Shown here: positions 17,664-25,594 of the stretch, one piece after another
Layout of the letters: every line of letters starts with the position of its first letter
Position numbering within the stretch: the stretch's first letter is position 1
Assembly (NCBI RefSeq): GCF_015690355.1
Contig: NZ_JADPRT010000001.1
Coordinates: 124,001-188,000 of the forward strand
Length of the DNA: 64,000 nucleotides
Source: Streptacidiphilus fuscans
Lineage (GTDB): Bacteria; Actinomycetota; Actinomycetes; Streptomycetales; Streptomycetaceae
Direction of reading: 5' to 3'
Position numbers and translations under genes: made by a program
Notes under the pieces: model-generated
Seen by the model: only the letters and a program-made list of their open reading frames with translations
What the model was told of the DNA's origin: nothing
Database searches by the model: none

Positions 17664-18476
17664 TCAGTCGTCCGGGCGGCCCGGGGGCTGGTCGGTGAAA
17701 CGGGCGCGGGCGCGGCGGTAGAGACGCCAGCCGCGCGTGGACAGCGAGTCGCGGGTGGGCGCGTCGGGCGCGCCCTCGCCGCGTAGCCAGCAGCGGAAGA
17801 CCGAGCGCGGGGTGTCCGCGCGGACGGTGAGGCGGGCCAGCCGTAGCGTGTCGTCAGCGGTGGAGCTGAACGCGTTGACGACCGCGCAGGCGGAGTCCCA
17901 GCCGGCCCGCTGCACCTTGCGGCGCACGGCCGCGCTGTTGTAGCCGTGCGGGTAGGCGTAGTTGGCGACGGAGTGCCCCAGCGCGTCCTCCAGCTCGTGC
18001 TTGCAGAGCACCACCTCGTCCGAGAGGTGCTGGTTGGTCAGCGTGTCCAGGTGCGGATGGGTGCGCGAGTGGCCGCCGATCTCGACGCCGTAGGCGTCCA
18101 GCCCCGCGACCTGACGCCAGTTCAGCATGTCGGCCGGGGGCAGCACGCTGCCGTTGGGACGGCCGCCGGGCGGGTGGATCGCGCCGGTGGTGACGAAGAG
18201 CGTGGCGGGCAGTTCGCGCTCCGCCAGCATCGGGGCGACCGTCCAGTAGAAGTCGGCGAAGCCGTCGTCGAAGGTCAGCACCGCGGCGCGCGCCGGCAGC
18301 GGAGGTCCGCCGCGGATCGCCGCGAGCAGGCGGCGCAGCGGGACGACCGTTACCTCCGCGCGGACCAGGTCGTCGAGCTGCTCGGCGAAGACGCGCGGCC
18401 GGACGGTGAACGGGGCGATCCAGTCGGGCGGGTTGTCCGAGACGGAGTGGTAGAGCAGGATCGGTACGGCGCTCAT
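17664..18476 (-). CDS. polysaccharide deacetylase (NodB/CE4) family protein
   Basis: 270 residues. NodB motif 1 TFDDG (68-72) supplies the catalytic base Asp71 or its neighbour and the metal Asp. Motif 2 GGHSRTH gives the HxxxH metal pair (His136, His140). No signal peptide or membrane anchor is seen, so it may be cytoplasmic or exported by another route. CE4 enzymes remove N- or O-acetyl groups from polysaccharides such as poly-N-acetylglucosamine or peptidoglycan. It is the last gene of a four-gene minus-strand operon with three GT2 enzymes; its start overlaps the stop of the preceding gene as ATGA (18473-18476). Confidence 0.85.
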   Translation of the reverse strand: MSAVPILLYHSVSDNPPDWIAPFTVRPRVFAEQLDDLVRAEVTVVPLRRLLAAIRGGPPLPARAAVLTFDDGFADFYWTVAPMLAERELPATLFVTTGAIHPPGGRPNGSVLPPADMLNWRQVAGLDAYGVEIGGHSRTHPHLDTLTNQHLSDEVVLCKHELEDALGHSVANYAYPHGYNSAAVRRKVQRAGWDSACAVVNAFSSTADDTLRLARLTVRADTPRSVFRCWLRGEGAPDAPTRDSLSTRGWRLYRRARARFTDQPPGRPDD

Positions 18477-19720
18477 GCGGTTTCGCCCCCCGTCTGCCCC
18501 TGTTCCCTGACTCCCTGCTCATCGGCGCGGTCGGCCAGGTGTGGCCGACCGCCGGTACATCCCCATGCGTAGCCGCAGACCGTCGTGGTGACGCCGAGAC
18601 AGAGGGCCGCCGCGCGCCCGGCCCGGCCGCCGGTCAGGGCGGTCAGCAGGCCGTGCGGCACGGTCCGGCGCAGGTAGGCGCGTTCGCTGGCGAGCGCGGG
18701 GCCGCGTCCCGAGAAGCGGGCGACGGCGGCCTTGGAGAGGCCCTCGGCGTAGCACCGCGCGCGGAAGTAGCGCCAGGTGGCCCGCTGGGGCGGCACGTGG
18801 TGCCGCACCGCCGCAGTGGGTTCGGTGCGCAGGACCGAGCCCGGCAGCGCGGCGGCGAGCCGCAGGCACAGTTCGGTCTCCTCGCACCCGAGCGGTCGGG
18901 ACCCGACCCGGCCCAGATCCGTGCGGAAGCCGCCCGCGACCAGCAGCGCGGAGCGGCGGAACGACATGTTGGCCCCGATGAAGTTCCGCACCCGCGCCGG
19001 GTGTTCGGGAAGTCCCCGGTAGGAGCAGCCGACCACCCAGTCGAACTCCTCCGGGAACCAGCGGGGGCGGCCCGACTCCCACAGCGCGTGGACCGCGCCG
19101 CCGACGCCGGCGACGGACGGGTCCGCGTATCCGGCCAACAGCGCCTGCGCCCAGCCGGGTTGGGCGGCGGCGTCGTCGTCGAGGAAGGCGACGACGTCCC
19201 CGTGCACGAGCTCCACCCCGGTGTTGCGCCCGCCGGACAGTCCGCGCGGCCCGGCGTTGGCCACCACGTGGAGGTCCCCGAAACCGTCGGCACCGGTGAG
19301 CTCGGCGCGGGCACGTTCCTCCAGCGCCGGATTGTGGTCCACCACCAGCACAGTCTCGCGCACGCCGGGTTGGCGGGCCGGGGAGACGGAGCCGACGGCG
19401 TCGCGAAGGTCATCCCAACGGTCCATGGTCCAGCAGCAGATGACGACGGAGAGCGTCGCCTCGCTCCGCGTCTCCGTCTCCGTCGCCGTCGCCGTCGCCG
19501 TTGGCGTCTCCGCCTCTGGCTCTGCCTCTGGACCCGGGACGGCCAGCGGCGGTGGCTGGGGCATCGGTGGGGGGACGGGCAGCGGGTCCGGGATCGGGAT
19601 CGGGTCGGGCACCGGGAGCGGCCGCGGCACGGGTGGCGGCGCGGGGATGGGATCCGGCACCGGCACCGGGACGGGTTCCGTCAGGCGTCGGGGTACACGG
19701 GTGCCGGTCATAGCGGTCAC
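18473..19720 (-). CDS. GT2 family glycosyltransferase with low-complexity N-terminus
   Basis: 415 residues. Residues 1-95 are an unusual low-complexity head: alternating Pro with Val, Ile or Leu (PVPVPDPIPAPPP and similar), then Glu/Ala and Thr/Ala/Glu runs. The GT2 domain begins about residue 93 (LSVVICCWTMDRW) with LVVDHN, the nucleotide-sugar and metal motif FLDDDAAAQPGW (about 176) and a GCEETELCLRL segment (about 265). A hydrophobic C-terminal stretch may touch the membrane. It is translationally coupled to both neighbours by 4-bp overlaps. It probably adds one sugar to the lipid-linked repeat unit; donor and acceptor are unknown. Confidence 0.82.
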   Translation of the reverse strand: MTAMTGTRVPRRLTEPVPVPVPDPIPAPPPVPRPLPVPDPIPIPDPLPVPPPMPQPPPLAVPGPEAEPEAETPTATATATETETRSEATLSVVICCWTMDRWDDLRDAVGSVSPARQPGVRETVLVVDHNPALEERARAELTGADGFGDLHVVANAGPRGLSGGRNTGVELVHGDVVAFLDDDAAAQPGWAQALLAGYADPSVAGVGGAVHALWESGRPRWFPEEFDWVVGCSYRGLPEHPARVRNFIGANMSFRRSALLVAGGFRTDLGRVGSRPLGCEETELCLRLAAALPGSVLRTEPTAAVRHHVPPQRATWRYFRARCYAEGLSKAAVARFSGRGPALASERAYLRRTVPHGLLTALTGGRAGRAAALCLGVTTTVCGYAWGCTGGRPHLADRADEQGVREQGQTGGETA

Positions 19721-21171
19721 CTGCCGTACGGCGGCCCGGACATCGGCCCGTTCGTCGGCCCCGACGCATGTCCGGACACGGGCCCCGACACCGGTCCGGA
19801 CGCCGGCGCGGACTGCGACCCGGACTGCGCCCCGGATGCGGCCCCGGACGGCAGTCGCGCGGCGATGTGCGGGATGCCGTCGCGCCGGGCACGCAGGCAG
19901 CTGCGCAGGTAGCCGAGCGGGCCGTAGGCGAGGCCGCGCAGCTCCAGCCCGGTCAGACGGCCGTGGGTCTGTCGTCCCGCGCCCGGACCCGTGGGCGCGG
20001 GACGGCTGCGGGCCCGGCGCACGGCCTGGCCGAGACCGAGCGGGACGCGGCGCAGCAGGGCGGGCAGCATGGCGGGTTCGTGGGCGACCGCCGCCGTCAG
20101 GTAGGCGCCGAAGCCGACGCCGTAGCCGTAGGCCTGGGCGGGCAGGGCGTCCATGGTGCGGTGGTGGTGGTGCCAGACGATCGCGTCGGGCTGGTAGACC
20201 AGCGCGGCTCCGGCGATCAGGGTGCGGAAGAAGGCCAGCAGGTCGTCGCCGCCCCGGGCGAGCGTGCCGGTGCCCGTCGCCGGGTCGAAGCCGCCGAGCC
20301 GGTGCAGCAGGTCGGCGCGGAACGCCATGTTCGCGCCGGAGCCGAACTGCCCGCCCGCGAACGGGAACAGCGGCTCGTCCGGCGGCGCGTCGAGCGACCA
20401 GCGCTGCTCGGTGAAGCCCTTGGTGTAGCCGCCGTGGTTCTCCAGTGCCACCTGGGCCTGCGTCTCCAGCTCGGCGGGCACGATCAGCCCGGTGACGCAG
20501 CCGACGGCCGGGTCCGCGGCGAAGGTGGCCACCAGGGCGCGCGGCCAGCCGCGGTCGACGACGGTGTCGTCGTCGGTGAAGGCGACCAGCGTGCCGTGGG
20601 CGGCGGCCAGACCGCGGTTGTGGGCCCGGGCCAGGCCGGGGATCGGCTCGCGCAGGTAACGGACGGACGGCGGATACTCCGTCAGCACCAGCGTGCGGGC
20701 GGAGTCGTCGGCGGGTGCGTTGTCCACCACGACGACGTCGAGTTGCGGATATCCGGTCCGCAGCAGCGAGTCGAGGCAGCGACGGAGCGACGCGGGGCGG
20801 TTGTGGGTGGCCACGACCACGCTCAGCAACGGCGTGAGGTTGGGCTCGGTGCGGGCCGCGGGCAGGTCGGGCGCGGAGAGTTCGGGCGAGGGGAGTTCCA
20901 GTTCCCGGTGGGCGGCGGCGACCAGCGCGCGGCAGAGTCCGGCGGTGTCGCCGGGTCGGCCGGTGGCGTGAACCAGTCCGAGCGGGTGTCCGTGCAGCCG
21001 CACCAACGCCAACACGCGTCCGTTCGGGACGACCGGGCTTGCACCGCCGGGCGAGCGCAGCTCGTTCGGACGGTCCAGGTCCAGCTCCACGACGTGCACG
21101 GGGGTGTAGAGCGATTCGCGGGCGGCGGAGCAGGGGCAGGCCGCAGCGGAGCGCCGGTCGCGCCCGCTCAT
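19717..21171 (-). CDS. GT2 family glycosyltransferase
   Basis: 484 residues from ATG 21171, fixed by the ATGA overlap with the upstream gene; the frame is open further upstream but that part is antisense of the neighbour. A roughly 110-residue N-terminal region of unknown fold precedes the GT2 domain, which starts with LLSVVVATHNRPASLRRCL. Then come VVVDNAPADDS and the metal motif FTDDDTVVDRGW. Further on are FGSGANMAFR and RGGDDLLAF, typical of GT2 enzymes with an acceptor helix. The last 45 residues are Ser/Gly/Pro repeats (SGPVSGPVSGHASGP). It is the second gene of the minus-strand operon. Confidence 0.84.
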   Translation of the reverse strand: MSGRDRRSAAACPCSAARESLYTPVHVVELDLDRPNELRSPGGASPVVPNGRVLALVRLHGHPLGLVHATGRPGDTAGLCRALVAAAHRELELPSPELSAPDLPAARTEPNLTPLLSVVVATHNRPASLRRCLDSLLRTGYPQLDVVVVDNAPADDSARTLVLTEYPPSVRYLREPIPGLARAHNRGLAAAHGTLVAFTDDDTVVDRGWPRALVATFAADPAVGCVTGLIVPAELETQAQVALENHGGYTKGFTEQRWSLDAPPDEPLFPFAGGQFGSGANMAFRADLLHRLGGFDPATGTGTLARGGDDLLAFFRTLIAGAALVYQPDAIVWHHHHRTMDALPAQAYGYGVGFGAYLTAAVAHEPAMLPALLRRVPLGLGQAVRRARSRPAPTGPGAGRQTHGRLTGLELRGLAYGPLGYLRSCLRARRDGIPHIAARLPSGAASGAQSGSQSAPASGPVSGPVSGHASGPTNGPMSGPPYGR

Positions 21172-22139
21172 CGGGGACCGCCCGCTCGGTACATGGCCGA
21201 AGCCTGCGCGGGGGCGTCTGCGGGGGTCTCCCGGCGTCCCGTCCTCGGCCGTTCGGCGACCAGGGTGCGCAGCACCCGACGCCCGTCGGCGATCGCGTGC
21301 AGGTGCGAACGGCCGTTGCGGCGCGGGAGTTCCAGACTGGGGACCTCGGCCACCCGCAGGCCGGAGCGGAGCGCGTGGGCGACCATCTCGGTCTCGATCT
21401 CGAACCCGGGCGCGTGCAGGTCCAGCGCGTCCAGGAAGCTGCGCCGGAACGCGCAGAAGCCGTAGCAGAGGTCCGTCAGCGAGGCGTGGTACAGCGCCTT
21501 CACGGCGGTGAGCAGCGCCCGGTTGCCGAGCGAGCGGATGGGCGTGAGGTCCTGCGAGCCGCCGCCCGCGACGAACCGGGAGCCCTTGACGAAGTCGTAG
21601 CCGTGGTCCAGGAAGTGCAGGAAGTGCGGGATCTCGCCGGGCCACATGCTGCCGTCGGCGTCCATCATCACGACGTAGTCGCAGCGGGCGGCGGCGAAGC
21701 CGGCGCGCAGCGCGTCGCCCTTGCCATGGCCGGGTTGGGCCAGCAGTCGCACCGACGGACGGCACAGTTCGGCCATTCGTGCGGTGGCGTCGCTGGACCA
21801 GCCGTCGACGACCAGCACCTCGTCGACGCAGCTCGGTACCTGCTCCAGCACCCAGGCGATGTTGCGGGCCTCGTTCTGCGCGGGGATCACCAGACTGACG
21901 GTGTGTCGGACCCTGGCGGTGTCGGAGGCGCGCCGAAGCCGTGGCTCGGCCGCGGCCGTCGGGTCCGGTGCTGCGATCCGCGCCTGGCCCTGATGCCGCG
22001 TCGGCGGTGTCGGAGACGTCGGCGGCGGTGCGGCCGACGGTGGCAGAGCGGATGGCGGCGGGGAGAACGCGGTCAGTGGCAGCGCGGATGGAGCGACGGG
22101 AAGCGAGGAGAGTGCGGGCGGGGGCAGGGGCGAACCCAT
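21168..22139 (-). CDS. GT2 family glycosyltransferase, DPM1-like
   Basis: 323 residues from ATG 22139 with AGAGG 8 nt upstream. An earlier in-frame ATG at 22418 falls inside a good -10 element and is therefore unlikely. After a Pro/Ser-rich head the catalytic domain starts SLVIPAQNEARNIAWVL. It has VVDGWSSDAT, the HGKGDALRAGF segment and the metal motif MDADGSMWPGEIP, as in dolichol- or polyprenyl-phosphate mannose/glucose synthases. FRRSFLDAL and a basic tail follow; there is no multi-spanning domain. It probably charges polyprenyl phosphate with a sugar for the GT-C-like protein at 14097, or starts the repeat unit. First gene of the minus-strand operon. Confidence 0.82.
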   Translation of the reverse strand: MGSPLPPPALSSLPVAPSALPLTAFSPPPSALPPSAAPPPTSPTPPTRHQGQARIAAPDPTAAAEPRLRRASDTARVRHTVSLVIPAQNEARNIAWVLEQVPSCVDEVLVVDGWSSDATARMAELCRPSVRLLAQPGHGKGDALRAGFAAARCDYVVMMDADGSMWPGEIPHFLHFLDHGYDFVKGSRFVAGGGSQDLTPIRSLGNRALLTAVKALYHASLTDLCYGFCAFRRSFLDALDLHAPGFEIETEMVAHALRSGLRVAEVPSLELPRRNGRSHLHAIADGRRVLRTLVAERPRTGRRETPADAPAQASAMYRAGGPR

Positions 22140-22384
22140 CGGAGAGTCCTCTCCGGAGAACGCGCGGGCACGCTGCACCAGGCCGTGACCGGCCGGCGCG
22201 CGAACAGGCGCACGAACGAACATGGACCGTACCGGGCGGAATGCCCCAAGCCCTGACTCCGAAGCCCGCCCCCGAGCCTCGCCCCCGGACCGCCGGTCGA
22301 TCGCGGGACGCCCAGGGCCTGTACGGCGTGCACGGCTCTCACGGCGTGTGCGTCGTACGTGCCCGTGGCGTCGACCACCACAGT

Positions 22385-22408
22385 GGCAGGTCCCCTCAGG
22401 GGTCTGCC
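22385..22408 (-). other. 5' leader hairpin
   Basis: Just after the predicted transcription start, GGCAG-ac-CCCT and its partner AGGGG-ac-CTGCC (22385-22408) can fold into an almost closed stem. It may stabilise the long leader or be part of a control element; no known riboswitch was recognised in the leader (22140-22384). Confidence 0.4.
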
Positions 22409-22416
22409 GGTGACTC

Positions 22417-22446
22417 ATCCTGTGCGCGGGCTGCGCTACGAGTCAA
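22417..22446 (-). promoter_or_regulatory. promoter of the glycosyltransferase/deacetylase operon
   Basis: On the minus strand TTGACT (22446-22441), an 18-bp spacer and CAGGAT (22422-22417) match housekeeping-sigma -35 and -10 boxes. Transcription would start near 22410 and give a leader of about 270 nt before ATG 22139. Confidence 0.55.
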
Positions 22447-22461
22447 GGGATTTGTGGGGGA

Positions 22462-24579
22462 CTAGTACGTTTCTCGCTCATTTGCGGGACTTACCCGGTT
22501 TGTCGCCTCGGCCATCCCCGCCGTGGGTGTCGCCTCCGCCGCCCCGGCCAGGATCAGCGCCTCCAGCCGTTCCGGCGCGGTGGGACGGCCGAAGTGCCAG
22601 CCCTGGCCCCAGTCGCAGCCCAGCACCCGCAGGCGCTCGGCGGTCTCCGGCGTCTCGACGCCCTCCGCGGTCAGCGTCAGGCCCAGGCTGCTGGACAGCG
22701 AGACCAGCCCGCTGATGATCCGCCAGCTCACCTCCTCGCCACCCGTCGCCTCGGGGTCGGGCACGAAGGAGCTGGAGAGCTTGAGCCCGGAGATCGGCAG
22801 GTCGCGCAGGTAGGCGAGGTTGGACCAGCCGGTGCCGAAGTCGTCCACGGCCAGGCTGACGCCCCGGTCCACCAGCGCGTGCAGCACCCGCTGCGACTCG
22901 TCCAGCGGGCCCAGGGCCGTGCCCTCGGTGATCTCCAGCTGCAGCAGCCCGGGGTCGAGCCCGGTGTCGGCAAGGATCCGGCCGACGTCGGCGACCAGGC
23001 GTTTGTTGCGCGCCTGACGGGCCGTGATGTTGACGTTGAGCTGCGGCGCGAGCTGACCGAACCGGCGCTGCCAGTCCGCCGCCTGCGCGCACGCCTGCTC
23101 CAGCACCCACCGGCCCAGCGGCAGGATCAGCCCGGTCTCCTCGGCGGCGGCCACGAACTCGTCCGGGCCGAGCACGCCCAGCCGCGGATGCCGCCAGCGC
23201 ACCAGCGCCTCGACCGCCGCGAGCGAGCCGTCGCTGAGCGCGCACAGCGGCTGGTACTCCACGAAGAACTCGCCCCGGTCCAGCGCGACCGGCATCCGCA
23301 CCGAGACCGAGTAGCGGCTGACGGCCGCCGCGTTGGTCCTGGCGTCGTACAGCGTCCACCGGCCGCCGCCCGCCTCCTTGGCGCGGTAGAGCGTCAGGTC
23401 GGCGGCGCGGACCGCCGCGCCCGGCGTGATGGTGCCGACCGGGCGCTCCAGCACGCCGATGCTGGCGCCGACGGCCAGCTTGTGGTCCTCGATGTCGATC
23501 GGCTCGGACAGCGCCGCGAGCACGGCGCGCGCCGCCGCGACCGCTTCGTGCTCGCCCTGGCAGCGCTCCAGCAGCACCACGAACTCGTCGCCGCCCAACC
23601 GGGCCACCATGTGCCCGAGCGGCGTCAGCGCGGCGGCCAGCCGGCTGGCGACGGCGACCAGCAGTTGGTCGCCGGTGTCGTGGCCGAGGCTGTCGTTGAC
23701 GATCTTGAACCGGTCCAGGTCGATGTAGCAGAGCCCGAACCGGGCGTCCGCGCCCGCCTCGGCGAAGAGCGTCTCCAGGCGTTCGAAGAAGGCGGCCCGG
23801 TTGGGCAGGCCGGTCAGCGGATCGTGGGTGGCCTGGTGCCGCAGCCGCTCCTGGAGGCGGTAACGGTCGGTGATGTCCTCCAACATCGCCACCTGGTACT
23901 TCGGGCTGCTGTCCTCGTCGCGGATCAGCGAGACGGTCAGGTGCGTCCAGACGACCTCGCCGTCCTGCCTGTAGTACGGCTTGTCGCACTGGAAACTCTC
24001 GCGTCGGCCCGCGATCAGGTCCTCGTACGCGGCCCAGACCTCGGGGCTGTCCTCCGGGTGCACCAGGTCGGTGACCTGGCGGCCGTAGAGGTCGTCCGGG
24101 CGGGCGCCGAACATCTCCAGCAGGGCCTGGTTGGCCGCCAGGATCTCCCCGTGCACGCTGCCGACGCCGATCCCGACCGCCGCGTGCTCGAACAGTGCCC
24201 GGAACCGTGCTTCGGAGGCGTGCAGGGCCTGCTCCGCCTCGCGGCGCGCCGTGTCGGCGGCGCTGTGGATCGACTCCTGGTGGCGCAGGGTCTGCTCCTG
24301 CAGCGCGGTGGCCCAGGCGGCGGCGAACCTCCCGGCGCTGCCCGGCACCCGGGAGGGCGCGGTGCGCAGCAGCTCCACCGCGCCGACCAGCAGCTCCGGA
24401 TCGGTGAAGTGCGCGTTGACCAGCGCGAACGCGGCGTGGTCGGCACGGCCGTCGCGGATCAGGGAGGTGGTGCGCTCGGCGAGCGCGTCGATCTTCAGCG
24501 GGTGCAGCGGGCTGCCGTGCGCCCGCAGCAGCCGCGCCCAGCGCGCCGTGAACTCCGCCTCGGACGTCGCGGCCGTCAC
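22462..24579 (-). CDS. PAS-GGDEF-EAL c-di-GMP turnover protein
   Basis: 705 residues from GTG 24579. An N-terminal helical region of about 110 residues and a short coiled segment precede a PAS/PAC sensor (about 125-245). A GGDEF domain follows with intact ARLGGDEFVV (about 325-334), and then an EAL domain with VEALVRW (about 452), ITARQ, LEITEG, DDFGTG and AEGVET. The usual LKIDRSF strand reads LKLSSSF, so the Asp after the conserved Lys is replaced. Both active sites otherwise look complete, so it may make and break c-di-GMP. No membrane segment is seen. The layout resembles streptomycete RmdA-type proteins. Its place beside a polysaccharide operon fits c-di-GMP control of surface glycan, which is inference. 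Confidence 0.88.
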   Translation of the reverse strand: MTAATSEAEFTARWARLLRAHGSPLHPLKIDALAERTTSLIRDGRADHAAFALVNAHFTDPELLVGAVELLRTAPSRVPGSAGRFAAAWATALQEQTLRHQESIHSAADTARREAEQALHASEARFRALFEHAAVGIGVGSVHGEILAANQALLEMFGARPDDLYGRQVTDLVHPEDSPEVWAAYEDLIAGRRESFQCDKPYYRQDGEVVWTHLTVSLIRDEDSSPKYQVAMLEDITDRYRLQERLRHQATHDPLTGLPNRAAFFERLETLFAEAGADARFGLCYIDLDRFKIVNDSLGHDTGDQLLVAVASRLAAALTPLGHMVARLGGDEFVVLLERCQGEHEAVAAARAVLAALSEPIDIEDHKLAVGASIGVLERPVGTITPGAAVRAADLTLYRAKEAGGGRWTLYDARTNAAAVSRYSVSVRMPVALDRGEFFVEYQPLCALSDGSLAAVEALVRWRHPRLGVLGPDEFVAAAEETGLILPLGRWVLEQACAQAADWQRRFGQLAPQLNVNITARQARNKRLVADVGRILADTGLDPGLLQLEITEGTALGPLDESQRVLHALVDRGVSLAVDDFGTGWSNLAYLRDLPISGLKLSSSFVPDPEATGGEEVSWRIISGLVSLSSSLGLTLTAEGVETPETAERLRVLGCDWGQGWHFGRPTAPERLEALILAGAAEATPTAGMAEATNRVSPANERETY

Positions 24580-24658
24580 GGAGCCGCTCCCGCGGCTCTG
24601 GTGGCCGCTCCCGGAGCCGCTTCCGTGTCGTCCGGGGGCGGGCCCGCCGGTGGCGCCG

Positions 24659-25465
24659 TCATGGCAGACGCCCCACCCCGACCAGGCCGGCCATCCGCTC
24701 CGGGTGGGGCGCGACCGTGCCCGGGCTGTCCGGGCGCCACTCCGGCAGGTAGACGATCCCCGGGTCGACCAGCTCGAAGCCGTCGAAGAAGGCCGCGATC
24801 TCGTCGTGGCCGCGCATCGTGATCGGGGTGGTGGTGCGCCGGTAGATGTCCTGGTGCGAGCCGACCTGGTCCGGGCGGCCCTCGGTGCAGGCGTGGCAGA
24901 TCACGATGGCGCTGCCCGGTGGCAGCGCGTCGCGCAGGCGGGCGACCAGCGTGTGCGGCGCGGCCTGGTCCGGCACGAAGTGCAGGACGGCGACCAGCAG
25001 CAGCGCCACCGGCGCGTCGCCGTCGAGCAGGGAGGCGACCTCCGGATCGGCCAACAGCTCCTCCGGACTGGTCAGGTCCGCCTGAACCATGCGGCTGAGC
25101 GGGTCGTCGACCAGCATCGTCATGCTGTGCGCGACGGCCACCGGATCGCGGTCCACGTAGACGACGCGGGCCTCCGGCTGCTCCTCGCGGGCCACCTCGT
25201 GGACCGGGCCCACGGTCGGGATGCCGGAGCCGACGTCCAGGAACCGGGTGAAGCCGTCACCGGCCAGGTACTGCACCGAGCGGCGCAGGAAGGCGCGGTT
25301 GGCGCGCATGATCTGCGGGAGCTCCGGCCACAGCTCCATGGCCTTCTGTGCCATCTCGCGGTCCGCGGCGAAGTTGTGGCTGCCGCCGAGGTAGTAGTCG
25401 TAGACCCGGGCCGCGTTGGGTTTCTCCAGGTCGATCCAACTCGGCGTCCAGCTCTCACGTCGCAC
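24659..25465 (-). CDS. S-adenosyl-L-methionine methyltransferase (Methyltransf_19 type)
   Basis: 268 residues from GTG 25465 with GGAGGG about 8 nt upstream. The start IDLEKPNAARVYDYYLGG and the SAM-binding loop FLDVGSGIPT (about 75) are hallmarks of the actinobacterial PF04672 family, as are VYVDRDPVAVAH and MVQADLTSPE. The family is very common in streptomycetes, usually in several copies, and its substrates are unknown. The gene stands alone, 79 bp after the c-di-GMP gene start. A palindrome and a TAGTAT box lie upstream (25512-25546), suggesting its own regulated promoter. Confidence 0.88.
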   Translation of the reverse strand: MRRESWTPSWIDLEKPNAARVYDYYLGGSHNFAADREMAQKAMELWPELPQIMRANRAFLRRSVQYLAGDGFTRFLDVGSGIPTVGPVHEVAREEQPEARVVYVDRDPVAVAHSMTMLVDDPLSRMVQADLTSPEELLADPEVASLLDGDAPVALLLVAVLHFVPDQAAPHTLVARLRDALPPGSAIVICHACTEGRPDQVGSHQDIYRRTTTPITMRGHDEIAAFFDGFELVDPGIVYLPEWRPDSPGTVAPHPERMAGLVGVGRLP

Positions 25466-25511
25466 GGGAAGCTCCCTCCGAGCTGGGAAGGACAGGCGCT
25501 TGCGAGGTCCA

Positions 25512-25546
25512 ATACTATGACAAAAGCCACGTAATCACCGGTGATT
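25512..25546 (-). promoter_or_regulatory. putative operator and -10 box before the methyltransferase gene
   Basis: A perfect 14-bp palindrome AATCACCGGTGATT (25533-25546) lies where the -35 region would be for a minus-strand -10 box TAGTAT (25517-25512). A repressor bound there would block the promoter of the gene starting at 25465. It also lies 49 bp before the plus-strand gene at 25595. Confidence 0.45.
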
Positions 25547-25594
25547 GCCGAGCAGTCCGGCTGAACGTCCGTTCCATGACGGCGAGGCGCGTCG

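Noticed and set aside
22140..22416. c-di-AMP or other known riboswitch in the glycosyltransferase leader
   Set aside because: The conserved blocks of the ydaO class and of other common riboswitches were not found; only a simple hairpin is visible.
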